In this document: piece after piece, positions 14,790 through 22,666 of the stretch
Numbering within the stretch: position 1 is the first letter of the stretch
Layout: each line of letters starts with the position of its first letter
Origin: Parafrankia sp041008525
GTDB taxonomy: Bacteria; Actinomycetota; Actinomycetes; Frankiales; Frankiaceae
Assembly: GCF_041008525.1 (NCBI RefSeq)
Contig: NZ_JBFLUG010000026.1
Location: forward strand, 1-64,000
Length of the DNA stretch: 64,000 bases
Direction: 5' to 3'
Notes under the pieces: generated by a model
The model's database searches: none
What the model was told of the DNA's origin: nothing
Seen by the model: the letters and a program-made list of their open reading frames with translations, nothing else
Made by a program: the position numbers and the translations under genes

Positions 14790-15918
14790 TGTGCGTCGGC
14801 CTCGACGAGACCACGTACCGCCCCGATCGCAGGCCGGCGCCCTGGCCGAAGAGGCGGTTGGAGGCGAGGCTGTCGTTGTCGAGGAACACCAGGGGCGTGG
14901 GTTCACCGGCCGTGGGGTTGAAGTAGTGATCCGGCTCCGTGGTCAGTCGCACCAGCCCGCGGTCGGAGTGTTCGGGCGCCACTCCGTCGAGGATCGTGAA
15001 CATGCCGAGCCCGCACGCGAGCTGGCGTGGGCTCACCTGGGTCTCGACTCCCCCGTGGTCGAGCACGAGGTACTTCCGGGAGCCGAGCCGGAAGCCGACC
15101 CGGTCGACGCGGAAGACCTGGTTGCCGTCCAGGTACCACCGGACGACACCGCGAGCGCGGTCATACGAGATCTTCAGGTGGTGGACGTCGCGGGGCGACC
15201 GCCGCGCGACCGGGATCGTGTAGAGGAATGCCGCGTAGTTGCCGAACGTCGCGCGCGCGTTGGGCAGGCGCTCGTACCCGACGTACACCCGCTCGTTGCT
15301 CAGGAAGAAGTCGAAGGCGAGCCCGGTCTCCAGGTCCTGGGTGGGCATGCACACCGAGGACAGCCGCAGGTCATCATCGGGCCGGCGCACGGCCTCGCCG
15401 AACGGATGTCTGGCGGTGCCGTACAGCCCACCTGACATCCAGGTCTCGAACGACAGCTCGTGCCCGTCCTGGGCGTCGAAGCCGAGCACTCCGTGGGAGG
15501 ACTGGTTGTTGGCGTAGACGAGCCACTTGACGTGGTCGAGCGTGCCGGGGAGGCCGCTGGGATCGTTCTGGCCCAGCGTCTGGCGGAACGCCGGCTCACC
15601 GGTGGTCGGGTTCGCCCCGCTGGCCACCACCTCAAGGCCCCGCCGGGAGGTGGTGGCGACGCCGTCCTGACCGATGAGCGGACCGAACGGCAGGAAGGTC
15701 CAGCGCGCGTCGGGACCGCTCGTGCTGAATCCGCCGGAGAAGTCGTCCCACACCGTGCGGTACCCGCCCCGGCCGCCCGCCTGGTCCTGACCGCCGGCCT
15801 GGTCCTGACCGGCCGCGGGGGACTCCGCCGTTGCGGCGACGGCCGCGCCGGCGGGGAGCGCCGTCGCGGCCAGGGCGCCGGAGATGCCCAGGAGGGCGGT
15901 CCTGCGATTGATCGACAT
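14782..15918 (-). CDS. Tat-exported secreted protein, beta-sandwich/lectin-like (possibly DUF6081)
   Basis: This 378-residue protein starts with a Tat signal (INRRTALLGISGALAATALPAGAAVA) and a short GQDQAGGQDQAGGRGG repeat linker. A large domain follows that looks like a concanavalin/laminin-G-type beta sandwich: VWDDFSGGFSTSGPDARWTFLPFG, LSFETWMSGG, HHLKISYDRARGVVRWYLDGNQVFRV. I associate it with the uncharacterised DUF6081 family from memory. It overlaps the lipocalin-like gene and follows the carboxyltransferase gene by 83 bp, so it belongs to the PKS operon. Upstream TTCCGGAGG-like purines (GGAAGGAAG) precede the ATG. A secreted protein inside the biosynthetic operon could bind or modify the product outside the cytoplasm. 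Confidence 0.75.
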   Translation of the reverse strand: MSINRRTALLGISGALAATALPAGAAVAATAESPAAGQDQAGGQDQAGGRGGYRTVWDDFSGGFSTSGPDARWTFLPFGPLIGQDGVATTSRRGLEVVASGANPTTGEPAFRQTLGQNDPSGLPGTLDHVKWLVYANNQSSHGVLGFDAQDGHELSFETWMSGGLYGTARHPFGEAVRRPDDDLRLSSVCMPTQDLETGLAFDFFLSNERVYVGYERLPNARATFGNYAAFLYTIPVARRSPRDVHHLKISYDRARGVVRWYLDGNQVFRVDRVGFRLGSRKYLVLDHGGVETQVSPRQLACGLGMFTILDGVAPEHSDRGLVRLTTEPDHYFNPTAGEPTPLVFLDNDSLASNRLFGQGAGLRSGRYVVSSRPTHSG

Positions 15919-16001
15919 TCTGCTTCCTTCCGGAGGTTGTCAGGTGGTGCGCGCCAGGACGGGTGATCGGCCTCGTGGACGATCCCGCGTCACGGGCGAT
16001 G

Positions 16002-17726
16002 TCACGGCCGCCCGGTACCGAGCTGCCGGTTGATGTCGAGCAGCTCCGCGTCGGCGGTGACCGCCGCGCCGAAGCGGCGGAAACGCGCGCGCCGGCAGGC
16101 CCGCAGTGCCTCGGGGCTCTGCCTGCTCAGCGCATGCAGTTCGTGGGACAGCACGGCGCGCAGCCGGGCGGTGGCGTCCAGGGAGGCCGCGCCGACACCG
16201 CCGGGCGGCTCGGGGATGACGGCGTCGACGACACCCAGCCGGAGCAGGTCCGGGGCGTCGAGGCGCAGGGCCCTGGCGGCCGCCGGCGCCGCGGCCTCGT
16301 CCTTCCACAGGATCGAGGCACAGCTCTCCGGACTGACGACCGAGTAGGTGCTGCCGGAGAACATCAGCACCCGGTTGGCCAGCGCCAGCGCGAGCGCGCC
16401 GCCGTTGCCGCCCTCGCCGATGATGACGCTGACCACGGGCACCGACAGCGACGCCATGCAGCGCAGGCTTTCCCCGATGGCGGCGACCTGGCCGTGTGCC
16501 TCGGCCTCCCGGCCCGGGTGGGCGCCCGGGGTGTCGACGAGGGTCACGACGGGCAGGCCGAGTCTGTCCGCCAGCCGCATCAGCCGCGCCGCCTTGCGGT
16601 AACCGGCGGGCGAGACCATCCCGAAGTTGCGGGTGACGAGCTCGGCATCGGTGTGGCCCTTCTGGACGGCGACGACGATCGTCGGCACCCGGCCCAGCCA
16701 CGCGACGCCCGCGACGACGGCGGGGCAGTCGCCGCCGATCCGGTCGCCGTGCAGTTCCTGGAAGTCGGTGAAGGCCCGCTCGAGGTAGTCCAGCGCGGTG
16801 GGACGGCTGAGTGTCCGGGCCCGGCCGACCTGCCGCCAGGGGTCGACCTTCGGAAGCTGGTCGGGTTCGGTGACGGTCAGCACCGGCAGCCGGGTACCGG
16901 CGGAACCCTGACCGCAGATCTTCGAACCGCCTATCCGCAGCAACCTCCCGAGCCGTGGACGCAGCTGCGGGCGGGTGACGATCCCGTCGAGCAGGCCGCG
17001 GGGCAGCAGGACCTCGGCCGTCTGCGGGTCCGGCGGCGCCCCCGCCCCGGTCGGCCGGGAGGCGACACCGCGGCCGGTGTAGCCGAGGCGCGCGGCCGGT
17101 TCGGCGAACACGATGTCGGCGAGACCGGCGAACGACGCCGCGACGCTGCCGAACGTCGGATCGGCGACGACGGCAACTGTCAGCAGCCCGGACCTGCTCA
17201 CCTCGTCGACCGCCGCGGCGGTCTTGGCCATCTGCATCAGGGCGAGGGCGCCCTCCTGCACGCGGGCGCCGCCGGAGGACGTCACGACGACGAGCTCGCG
17301 TCGTTCGTCGACCGCGGCCTCCGCTGCCAGCGTCATCAGCTCGCCGACCGCGGTGCCCATGGTGCCCCCGAGAAAACGGACATCCATCGCGGCGATGACC
17401 ACCGGTTGTCCCTCGATCGTCGCCCGTGCGCAGACGACGGCCTCGGGCAGGCCGGTCCGCGCCTGAGCCTGGGCGATGCTCTCGGTGTAGGGCGCCACCG
17501 CCACGAACTCGAGCGGATCGGTGTCGCTCACGGTGAACGGGAGCGGATCGACGCTTCCCGGGTCGGCGAGCTGTGCCACCCGTTCGGGAGCGCTGACCGG
17601 ATGATGGTGCCCGCACCGGGGGCAGACATCGAGAGCGCGCCGCATCCGGTGACCGAAGATCAGATGTCGGCAGCCGTGGCACAGTACCCACTGCGCCACC
17701 ACGGGGGTCGCGGTCGGTTCGGTCAT
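16002..17726 (-). CDS. accDA: Acetyl-CoA carboxylase carboxyltransferase, fused beta-alpha subunits
   Basis: This 574-residue protein joins an AccD-like half, with an N-terminal zinc ribbon (CHGC...CPRC, about residues 16-40) and SSGGARVQEG, to an AccA-like half beginning near DYLERAFTDFQELHGDRIGGDCPAVV and containing TPGAHPGREAEAHGQ and IIGEGGNGGALALA. It transfers CO2 from biotin to acetyl-CoA, giving malonyl-CoA for the PKS. No biotin carboxylase or carrier gene is nearby, so these must come from elsewhere. ATG at 17726 follows AAGGAGCTCACC. It is second in the minus-strand operon, 114 bp after the monooxygenase gene. Confidence 0.93.
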   Translation of the reverse strand: MTEPTATPVVAQWVLCHGCRHLIFGHRMRRALDVCPRCGHHHPVSAPERVAQLADPGSVDPLPFTVSDTDPLEFVAVAPYTESIAQAQARTGLPEAVVCARATIEGQPVVIAAMDVRFLGGTMGTAVGELMTLAAEAAVDERRELVVVTSSGGARVQEGALALMQMAKTAAAVDEVSRSGLLTVAVVADPTFGSVAASFAGLADIVFAEPAARLGYTGRGVASRPTGAGAPPDPQTAEVLLPRGLLDGIVTRPQLRPRLGRLLRIGGSKICGQGSAGTRLPVLTVTEPDQLPKVDPWRQVGRARTLSRPTALDYLERAFTDFQELHGDRIGGDCPAVVAGVAWLGRVPTIVVAVQKGHTDAELVTRNFGMVSPAGYRKAARLMRLADRLGLPVVTLVDTPGAHPGREAEAHGQVAAIGESLRCMASLSVPVVSVIIGEGGNGGALALALANRVLMFSGSTYSVVSPESCASILWKDEAAAPAAARALRLDAPDLLRLGVVDAVIPEPPGGVGAASLDATARLRAVLSHELHALSRQSPEALRACRRARFRRFGAAVTADAELLDINRQLGTGRP

Positions 17727-17840
17727 GGTGAGCTCCTTCGGCACGCACCGCCGAGGTGGAGCGCGCAGGCGGCGCAGGGCCGGGTGGGGCAGGGCCGGGT
17801 GAGGCAGGGCCGGCAGGGCGGTCGGCGTCAGGCGGGGCGG

Positions 17841-18992
17841 TCAGATTCCGAGCACCTGGTGGGAGTAGGCGGCCGCGGCGGACTCGACCTGCAGCGCCTG
17901 GTGGCCGGCGATCGCGTTGATGTCCCGCCAGAAGCGCTGCACCGGGTTGTCGGCGGCCTGGCCGGTGGTGCCCACCCGCCGGAACAGCCGGTTCGCGACA
18001 TCGACCAGCGTCTCGGTCGCCACGGCGCAGTCCCGCCAGCTGCGCATCGTCTGCGGGCCGCTCAGCGGACGACCGTCGTCCAGGAGCGCCGCCGCCCGGT
18101 CGAGCAGGAGCTCGGCAGCATCGATCGCGGTGGTGGCGTGGGCGAGGGTCACGTCATAGGTGGCGCGGTTGAAGGTCGGCATCCCGGGCAGCGCGGGCCG
18201 GGAAGCCCGCGCCGCCGCCTCGATCTTCGGGCTGACGTAGCCCAGCCAGGAGGCGAGCGCGCCCTTGGCGGCGCCGAGGGCGGGCGTGGCGAACATCAGC
18301 GTCGTGGCCTGCATCGGAACCGCGTGGCAGGACGCGGCGGAGTCCGCCGCCCGGCCGAGGAAGAGATCCTCCCGGCTCATCGTCCGTGCGTCCGGCACGA
18401 GGACGTCCTCGACGACGACGGTGTTGCTGCCGGTCGCGGCCATCCCGACGTTGCGCCACGTGTCGACCGTGCGCCAGGCCGACCGGGGCACCGCGAGCAC
18501 CCGTGGCGCGGTGTCGTCCTGGCCGGTGGGGGTGGAGGCCAACAACGCCCAGTCGGCGTGATCGATCGCGCTGACGAACGGCCAGGTGCCGGACAGCCGG
18601 AACCCGCCGGCCACCCGCTCCGCCCGACCCGCCGGCGTCAGCGCCGCGACGAACAGCGCATCCGGGCCCTCCGCCCAGATCTCCTCACAGCCCCTGGCCG
18701 GCAGGTGCGCGGCCATCCGGGAGACGTGAGCGGCCAGCGAGGCGCACCACGCGGTGGCGGCGCAGCCCGAGCCGACGGTACTCACCGCCCGGTTGAGCTC
18801 CAGGAACGTACCTTCGCTCCCCCCTCGTCCACGCGGGACGAAATGGCGGGGGAAGCCGGCCGCCACCATCGCCTTCACCACGTCGGGGTCGAGCCGGCGG
18901 GCGGCCTCCGCGACGCCGGCCCTCCGGGCCGCGTCCGCGGCGACCTCCGATGCCGCCGCCGCGAGGCCGGTCGGGGTCGGATTGTGCTCCAT
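17841..18992 (-). CDS. Acyl-CoA-dehydrogenase-fold flavin-dependent monooxygenase
   Basis: This 383-residue protein belongs to the group D flavin monooxygenases (HpaB/ActVA-ORF5-like). Recognised blocks are RLDPDVVKAMVAAGFPRHFVPRGRGG, SAATAWCASL-like CAATAWCASL, GMAATGSNTVVVEDVLVP and the C-terminal FWRDINAIAGHQALQ. These enzymes use reduced flavin from a partner reductase to hydroxylate aromatic intermediates; the reductase is probably the 22160-22666 product. ATG at 18992 follows GAGGAG. It heads the minus-strand operon and is divergent from KS-alpha. A paralogue lies at 24645-25802. Confidence 0.88.
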   Translation of the reverse strand: MEHNPTPTGLAAAASEVAADAARRAGVAEAARRLDPDVVKAMVAAGFPRHFVPRGRGGSEGTFLELNRAVSTVGSGCAATAWCASLAAHVSRMAAHLPARGCEEIWAEGPDALFVAALTPAGRAERVAGGFRLSGTWPFVSAIDHADWALLASTPTGQDDTAPRVLAVPRSAWRTVDTWRNVGMAATGSNTVVVEDVLVPDARTMSREDLFLGRAADSAASCHAVPMQATTLMFATPALGAAKGALASWLGYVSPKIEAAARASRPALPGMPTFNRATYDVTLAHATTAIDAAELLLDRAAALLDDGRPLSGPQTMRSWRDCAVATETLVDVANRLFRRVGTTGQAADNPVQRFWRDINAIAGHQALQVESAAAAYSHQVLGI

Positions 18993-19297
18993 CCAGGTTC
19001 ACTCCTCGGCTCACGGATCTGACACGGAAGCGCCGCGCGGTGCCGGCGGCCCGGCTCGGGCCGCGACCGATCGCGGATTCTGTGCCGCAGACGCTGTCGG
19101 CCGCGGGTAGAGGATGCCTCGATATCCGCTGGAGTCCGCGGGACCCCCGGGCGCGACCGGCGCTCTAGTAAGGCTCGAGTTCGGGTCCGGATGCTACGGA
19201 TCCGCGACGTCCGTCACGGGCCGCCCTCCCGGCGTTTCCCGAAGAACGGACTCCCAGATTGTTCCCACACATGCGTGACAGCCACGGGAGGTATTCG
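18993..19297. promoter_or_regulatory. Divergent promoter region of the two main PKS operons
   Basis: This 305-bp gene-free region separates the monooxygenase-headed and KS-alpha-headed operons. It contains the SARP-like box at 19161-19178. No convincing sigma-70 hexamers are visible, as is normal for SARP-dependent promoters, which often lack a good -35. Confidence 0.65.
19161..19178 (-). promoter_or_regulatory. SARP box between monooxygenase and KS-alpha operons
   Basis: The minus strand reads TCGAGCC TTAC TAGAGCG: heptamers 11 bp apart, with one mismatch in total to TCGAGC(G/C). It is oriented toward the monooxygenase start (18992). On the plus strand, TCGAGTT CGGG TCCGGAT starts inside the same CTCGAG core, so one site could serve both directions. 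Confidence 0.65.
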
Positions 19298-20560
19298 ATG
19301 ACCCGCCGGGTGGTGATTACCGGGATTGGCGTGAAAACGCCCGGGGCCAGTGATTCGAAGGAGTTCTTCAACCTGCTGACCGAGGGGCGGACAGCCACTC
19401 GTCGGATTTCCTTCTTCGATCCCTCCCCCTATCGTTCGCAGGTGGCCGGGGAGGCGGATTTCGACCCGGTGGCCGAGGGTTTCTCCCCGCTGGAGATCCG
19501 CCGCATGGACCGGGCCTCCCAGTTCGCGGTCTCCTGCGCCCGCTCCGCCGTGCGCGACAGCGGACACGACCTCGGCGCGGTGGACCCCTGCCGGGTGGGA
19601 GTCAGCCTCGGCAGCGCGGTCGCCGCGGCGACCAGTCTCGAGCAGGAGTACCTCGTCCTGTCCGACAGCGGCCGTCACTGGCTGGTGGACGAGTCGAACC
19701 TCTCGCCGCACATGTTCGACTATCTCGTCCCCAGTGTGATGCCGGCGGAGGTGGCCTGGACGGTCGGGGCGGAAGGCCCGGTGACCATGGTCTCCAACGG
19801 CTGCACGTCGGGGATCGACGCGGTCGGGTACGCCTCCCAGCTCATCCGGGAGGGCAGCGCCGACGTCATGGTCGCGGGTGCCGCCGACACGCCGATCACG
19901 CCGATCGTCGTCGCCTGCTTCGACGCCATCAAGGCGACGACGCCCCGCAACGACGACCCGGAGCACGCGTCCCGGCCGTTCGACGGCTCCCGCAACGGCT
20001 TCGTGCTGGCGGAGGGGGCGGCGATGTTCATCCTCGAGGAACGGGAGAACGCGCTGCGCCGCGGCGCCCACCTCTACGCGGAGATCACCGGATATGCCAC
20101 CCGGTGCAACGCCTACCACATGACCGGCCTGAAGACGGATGGCCGGGAGATGGCAGAGGCCATCCGGGTCGCCCTGGAGCAGGCGCGGACCGATCCGACC
20201 GACATCGACTACATCAACGCCCACGGCTCGGGGACGAAGCAGAACGACCGCCACGAGACGGCCGCGTACAAACGCAGTCTGGGCCAGCACGCCTATCAGG
20301 TGCCGATCAGCTCCATCAAGTCGATGGTGGGCCATTCCCTCGGCGCGATCGGGTCGATCGAGATCGCCGCCTGTGCGCTCGCGATCAACTATGGCGTGGT
20401 GCCGCCCACGGCGAATCTTCACACCGCCGATCCGGAGTGCGATCTGGACTACGTACCCCTGACCGCCCGCGAGACGCCGGTACGCAATGTGCTCACCGTC
20501 GGCAGCGGGTTCGGGGGCTTCCAGAGCGCGATGGTGCTGCGCGGTCCGGTGGTCGCGTGA
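19298..20560 (+). CDS. Type II PKS ketosynthase alpha (KS-alpha)
   Basis: This 420-residue ketosynthase condenses malonyl-ACP units. The active site is complete: C169 in SNGCTSGID, H309 in INAHGSGTKQND and H346 in KSMVGHSLGA. Numbering is identical to the actinorhodin KS. K341 and DYINAHGS also fit the family. ATG at 19298 follows GGGAGGT; upstream in-frame ATGs at 19259 and 19271 lack the family N-terminus MTRRVVITGIG. The stop overlaps the KS-beta start (GTGA), giving coupled synthesis of the heterodimer. Confidence 0.98.
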   Translation: MTRRVVITGIGVKTPGASDSKEFFNLLTEGRTATRRISFFDPSPYRSQVAGEADFDPVAEGFSPLEIRRMDRASQFAVSCARSAVRDSGHDLGAVDPCRVGVSLGSAVAAATSLEQEYLVLSDSGRHWLVDESNLSPHMFDYLVPSVMPAEVAWTVGAEGPVTMVSNGCTSGIDAVGYASQLIREGSADVMVAGAADTPITPIVVACFDAIKATTPRNDDPEHASRPFDGSRNGFVLAEGAAMFILEERENALRRGAHLYAEITGYATRCNAYHMTGLKTDGREMAEAIRVALEQARTDPTDIDYINAHGSGTKQNDRHETAAYKRSLGQHAYQVPISSIKSMVGHSLGAIGSIEIAACALAINYGVVPPTANLHTADPECDLDYVPLTARETPVRNVLTVGSGFGGFQSAMVLRGPVVA

Positions 20561-21882
20561 GCGGGCCACGCACGGCCTCCCCCACGGTCCCGGGAGCCGC
20601 GCGGAACGCGGCAGGGGATGCCCACGAACCGGTCGTCGTCACCGGCATCGGTCTGCTGGCGCCGAACGGCGTGGGCCTGGAGCCGTACTGGGCCGCGCTT
20701 CTCGCCGGACGCAGCGGCATCCGGACCCTGGACCGGTTCGACGTCTCCCGGTACGACGTCCGGCTCGCGGGCCAGATCGACGCCTTCGACCCGGCGCAGC
20801 ACCTGCCGAGCCGGCTGCTGCCGCAGACGGATGTGTCCACCCGGCTCGCGCTGGTGGCCGCCGACTGGGCGTTGCGGGACGCGGGAATCGAGCCGGGTGA
20901 CCTCGTCGACTACGCCACCGGCGTGGTGACCGCGAACGCCGCCGGCGGTTTCGAGTTCACCCACCGCGAGTTCCAGAAGCTCTGGTCGCGCGGCCCGTCG
21001 TCGGTCAGTGTCTACGAGTCCTTTGCCTGGTTCTACGCGGTGAACACGGGCCAGATCTCGATTCGTCACCAGTTCCGCGGCCCGAGCAGCGCGTTCGTCG
21101 CCGAGCAGGCCGGGGGGCTCGACGCCCTCGGGCATGCCCGGCGCACGGTGCGCCAGGGAACACCGGCCGTGGTGGCCGGCGGGGTGGACTCCGCCCTGGA
21201 TCCCTGGGGCTGGGTCTCCCAGATCGCCAGTGGCAGGCTGAGCCGAGCCACCGACCCGGAGCGGGCCTACCTTCCGTTCGACGTCGCGGCGGGCGGCTAC
21301 GTACCGGGCGAGGGCGGTGCGCTGCTGCTGCTGGAGGCGGCGTCGGCGGCTCGGGCCCGCGGGGTCCGCCGGCTCTACGGAGAGATCGCCGGCTACGCGG
21401 CCACCTTCGACCCGCCTCCCGGATCGCCTCGCCCGCCCGGCCTGCGCCGGGCCATCGAGCTGGCGCTGCGGGACGCCGGGACGGAGCCGGGCGAGATCGA
21501 CGTCGTCTTCGCCGACGCGGCCGGGGTGCAGCCGCTGGACCGCGCGGAGGCGGAGGCCATCGGCTCCGTGTTCGGGCCCGGCGCGGTACCCGTCACCACA
21601 CCGAAGCCGCTGACGGGCCGGCTGTACTCGGGTGGCGGCCCGGTGGACGTCGCCACGGCGCTGCTCGCCATCCGCGACGGGGTGCTGCCGCCGACAGCGG
21701 GCAGCGCGGACATTCCCGCGGACTACCGGATCGACCTTGTGCGCGGCGAGCCCCGCCCCGCGTCGGTCACCACCGCGCTCGTCCTCGCTCGGGGGCGCTG
21801 GGGTTTCAACGCCGCCGTCGTCGTACGCGGGGTCGGGCGGCAGAACCCGTCTCCGGGCCCGCACGAGCCACACCCGTCCTGA
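20557..21882 (+). CDS. Type II PKS ketosynthase beta / chain-length factor
   Basis: This 441-residue protein is homologous to KS-alpha but has glutamine at the active site (Q184 in SAFVAEQAGGLDA), the hallmark of chain-length factors. It pairs with KS-alpha, decarboxylates malonyl-ACP and sets the number of extensions. It starts at the GTG that shares GTGA with the KS-alpha stop, and an unusual extension of about 24 residues (SGPRTASPTVPGAARNAAGDAHEP) precedes the conserved VVVTGIGLLAPNG. Chain length cannot be read from the sequence by eye. Confidence 0.97.
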   Translation: MSGPRTASPTVPGAARNAAGDAHEPVVVTGIGLLAPNGVGLEPYWAALLAGRSGIRTLDRFDVSRYDVRLAGQIDAFDPAQHLPSRLLPQTDVSTRLALVAADWALRDAGIEPGDLVDYATGVVTANAAGGFEFTHREFQKLWSRGPSSVSVYESFAWFYAVNTGQISIRHQFRGPSSAFVAEQAGGLDALGHARRTVRQGTPAVVAGGVDSALDPWGWVSQIASGRLSRATDPERAYLPFDVAAGGYVPGEGGALLLLEAASAARARGVRRLYGEIAGYAATFDPPPGSPRPPGLRRAIELALRDAGTEPGEIDVVFADAAGVQPLDRAEAEAIGSVFGPGAVPVTTPKPLTGRLYSGGGPVDVATALLAIRDGVLPPTAGSADIPADYRIDLVRGEPRPASVTTALVLARGRWGFNAAVVVRGVGRQNPSPGPHEPHPS

Positions 21883-21897
21883 CAGGAGATGACCGTG

Positions 21898-22152
21898 ATG
21901 CCAATGACGATCGACGACCTGCGCCGCATCCTCGTGGAGTGCGCGGGTGACGTGCAGGAGGGCGAGCCCGCCGGCGACATCCGCGACGTCGCGTTCGAGG
22001 AGCTCGGGTACGACTCGCTCGCGCTGATGGAGACCTCCGCCCGGATCACGACGGAGTTCGGCGTGGCCGTTCCCGACGATCGGCTCGCTGACCTGCGTAC
22101 TCCGCGCGAACTGCTCGATCTGGTCAATGATGCGCTCGTCCAGGCCGGCTGA
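21898..22152 (+). CDS. Type II PKS acyl carrier protein
   Basis: This 84-residue ACP carries the growing chain on phosphopantetheine attached to S40 in ELGYDSLALMET. The helices MTIDDLRRILVECAG and ADLRTPRELLDLVNDAL bracket it, as usual. ATG at 21898 is preferred because AGGAG (21884-21888) sits nine bases upstream; an in-frame ATG at 21889 directly abuts that AGGAG. The gene starts 15 bp after KS-beta, completing the minimal PKS order KS-alpha, KS-beta, ACP. A phosphopantetheinyl transferase is not seen in the window. Confidence 0.96.
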   Translation: MPMTIDDLRRILVECAGDVQEGEPAGDIRDVAFEELGYDSLALMETSARITTEFGVAVPDDRLADLRTPRELLDLVNDALVQAG

Positions 22153-22159
22153 GGGAACG

Positions 22160-22666
22160 GTGACCGACCAGTTCCGGGAGGTCATGGCGCGGCTGCCCAC
22201 CGGAGTCACCATCGTGACCGCTCGTGACGCGGACGGGCAGCCGCACGGGATGACAGTGAGCGCCTTCTGTTCCGTCTCGCTCGATCCGCCCCTGCTCCTC
22301 GTCTGCCTGTCCAGGACGGCGCGGTGCTTCCCGGTCCTCGCCCGTGCCGGCCGGTTCGCCGTCAGCATCCTGCGGGACCGGCACGAGCCGCTCGCCCGCC
22401 GCTTCGCGAGCGGTGACCTCGACAAGTTCGGCGCGGGGGGCTTCGTGGCGACGCCCGGGAACGCTCTGATCGTCAAGGACGCGCTGGGGGCGGTCGAGTG
22501 CCGGGCGGAGGCCCGGCACGACGCCGGTGACCACGTGATTCTCGTCGGGACGGTGCTCGACTGTTTCGTCACCGATCCCGGTGCGCCGGCGGTGTACTTC
22601 GACCGGCGCTTCGTCGGGATCGCCGCGCGCCCGCTCTCGCTGGAGGGGGGCGTGCGTGCGACCTGA
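22160..22666 (+). CDS. NAD(P)H:flavin reductase (ActVB/HpaC-like)
   Basis: This 168-residue protein has the flavin reductase split-barrel pattern: FREVMARLPTGVTIVTARDADGQPHGMTVSAFCSVSLDPPLLLVCL near the N-terminus and the late VYFDRRF. It supplies reduced FMN/FAD to monooxygenases, here most likely the two acyl-CoA-dehydrogenase-fold enzymes. The GTG at 22160 follows GAGGGAAC and lies 7 bp after the ACP stop; an overlapping in-frame ATG at 22127 inside ACP has no family similarity. The C-terminus overlaps the next gene by 11 bp. Confidence 0.93.
   Translation: MTDQFREVMARLPTGVTIVTARDADGQPHGMTVSAFCSVSLDPPLLLVCLSRTARCFPVLARAGRFAVSILRDRHEPLARRFASGDLDKFGAGGFVATPGNALIVKDALGAVECRAEARHDAGDHVILVGTVLDCFVTDPGAPAVYFDRRFVGIAARPLSLEGGVRAT

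Noticed and set aside
15963..19022. Plus-strand open frame of about 1,000 codons
   Set aside because: It is antisense to accDA and the monooxygenase, both of which have intact family motifs. Its translation is Arg/Gly/Pro-rich without domains, which is typical of high-GC shadow frames.
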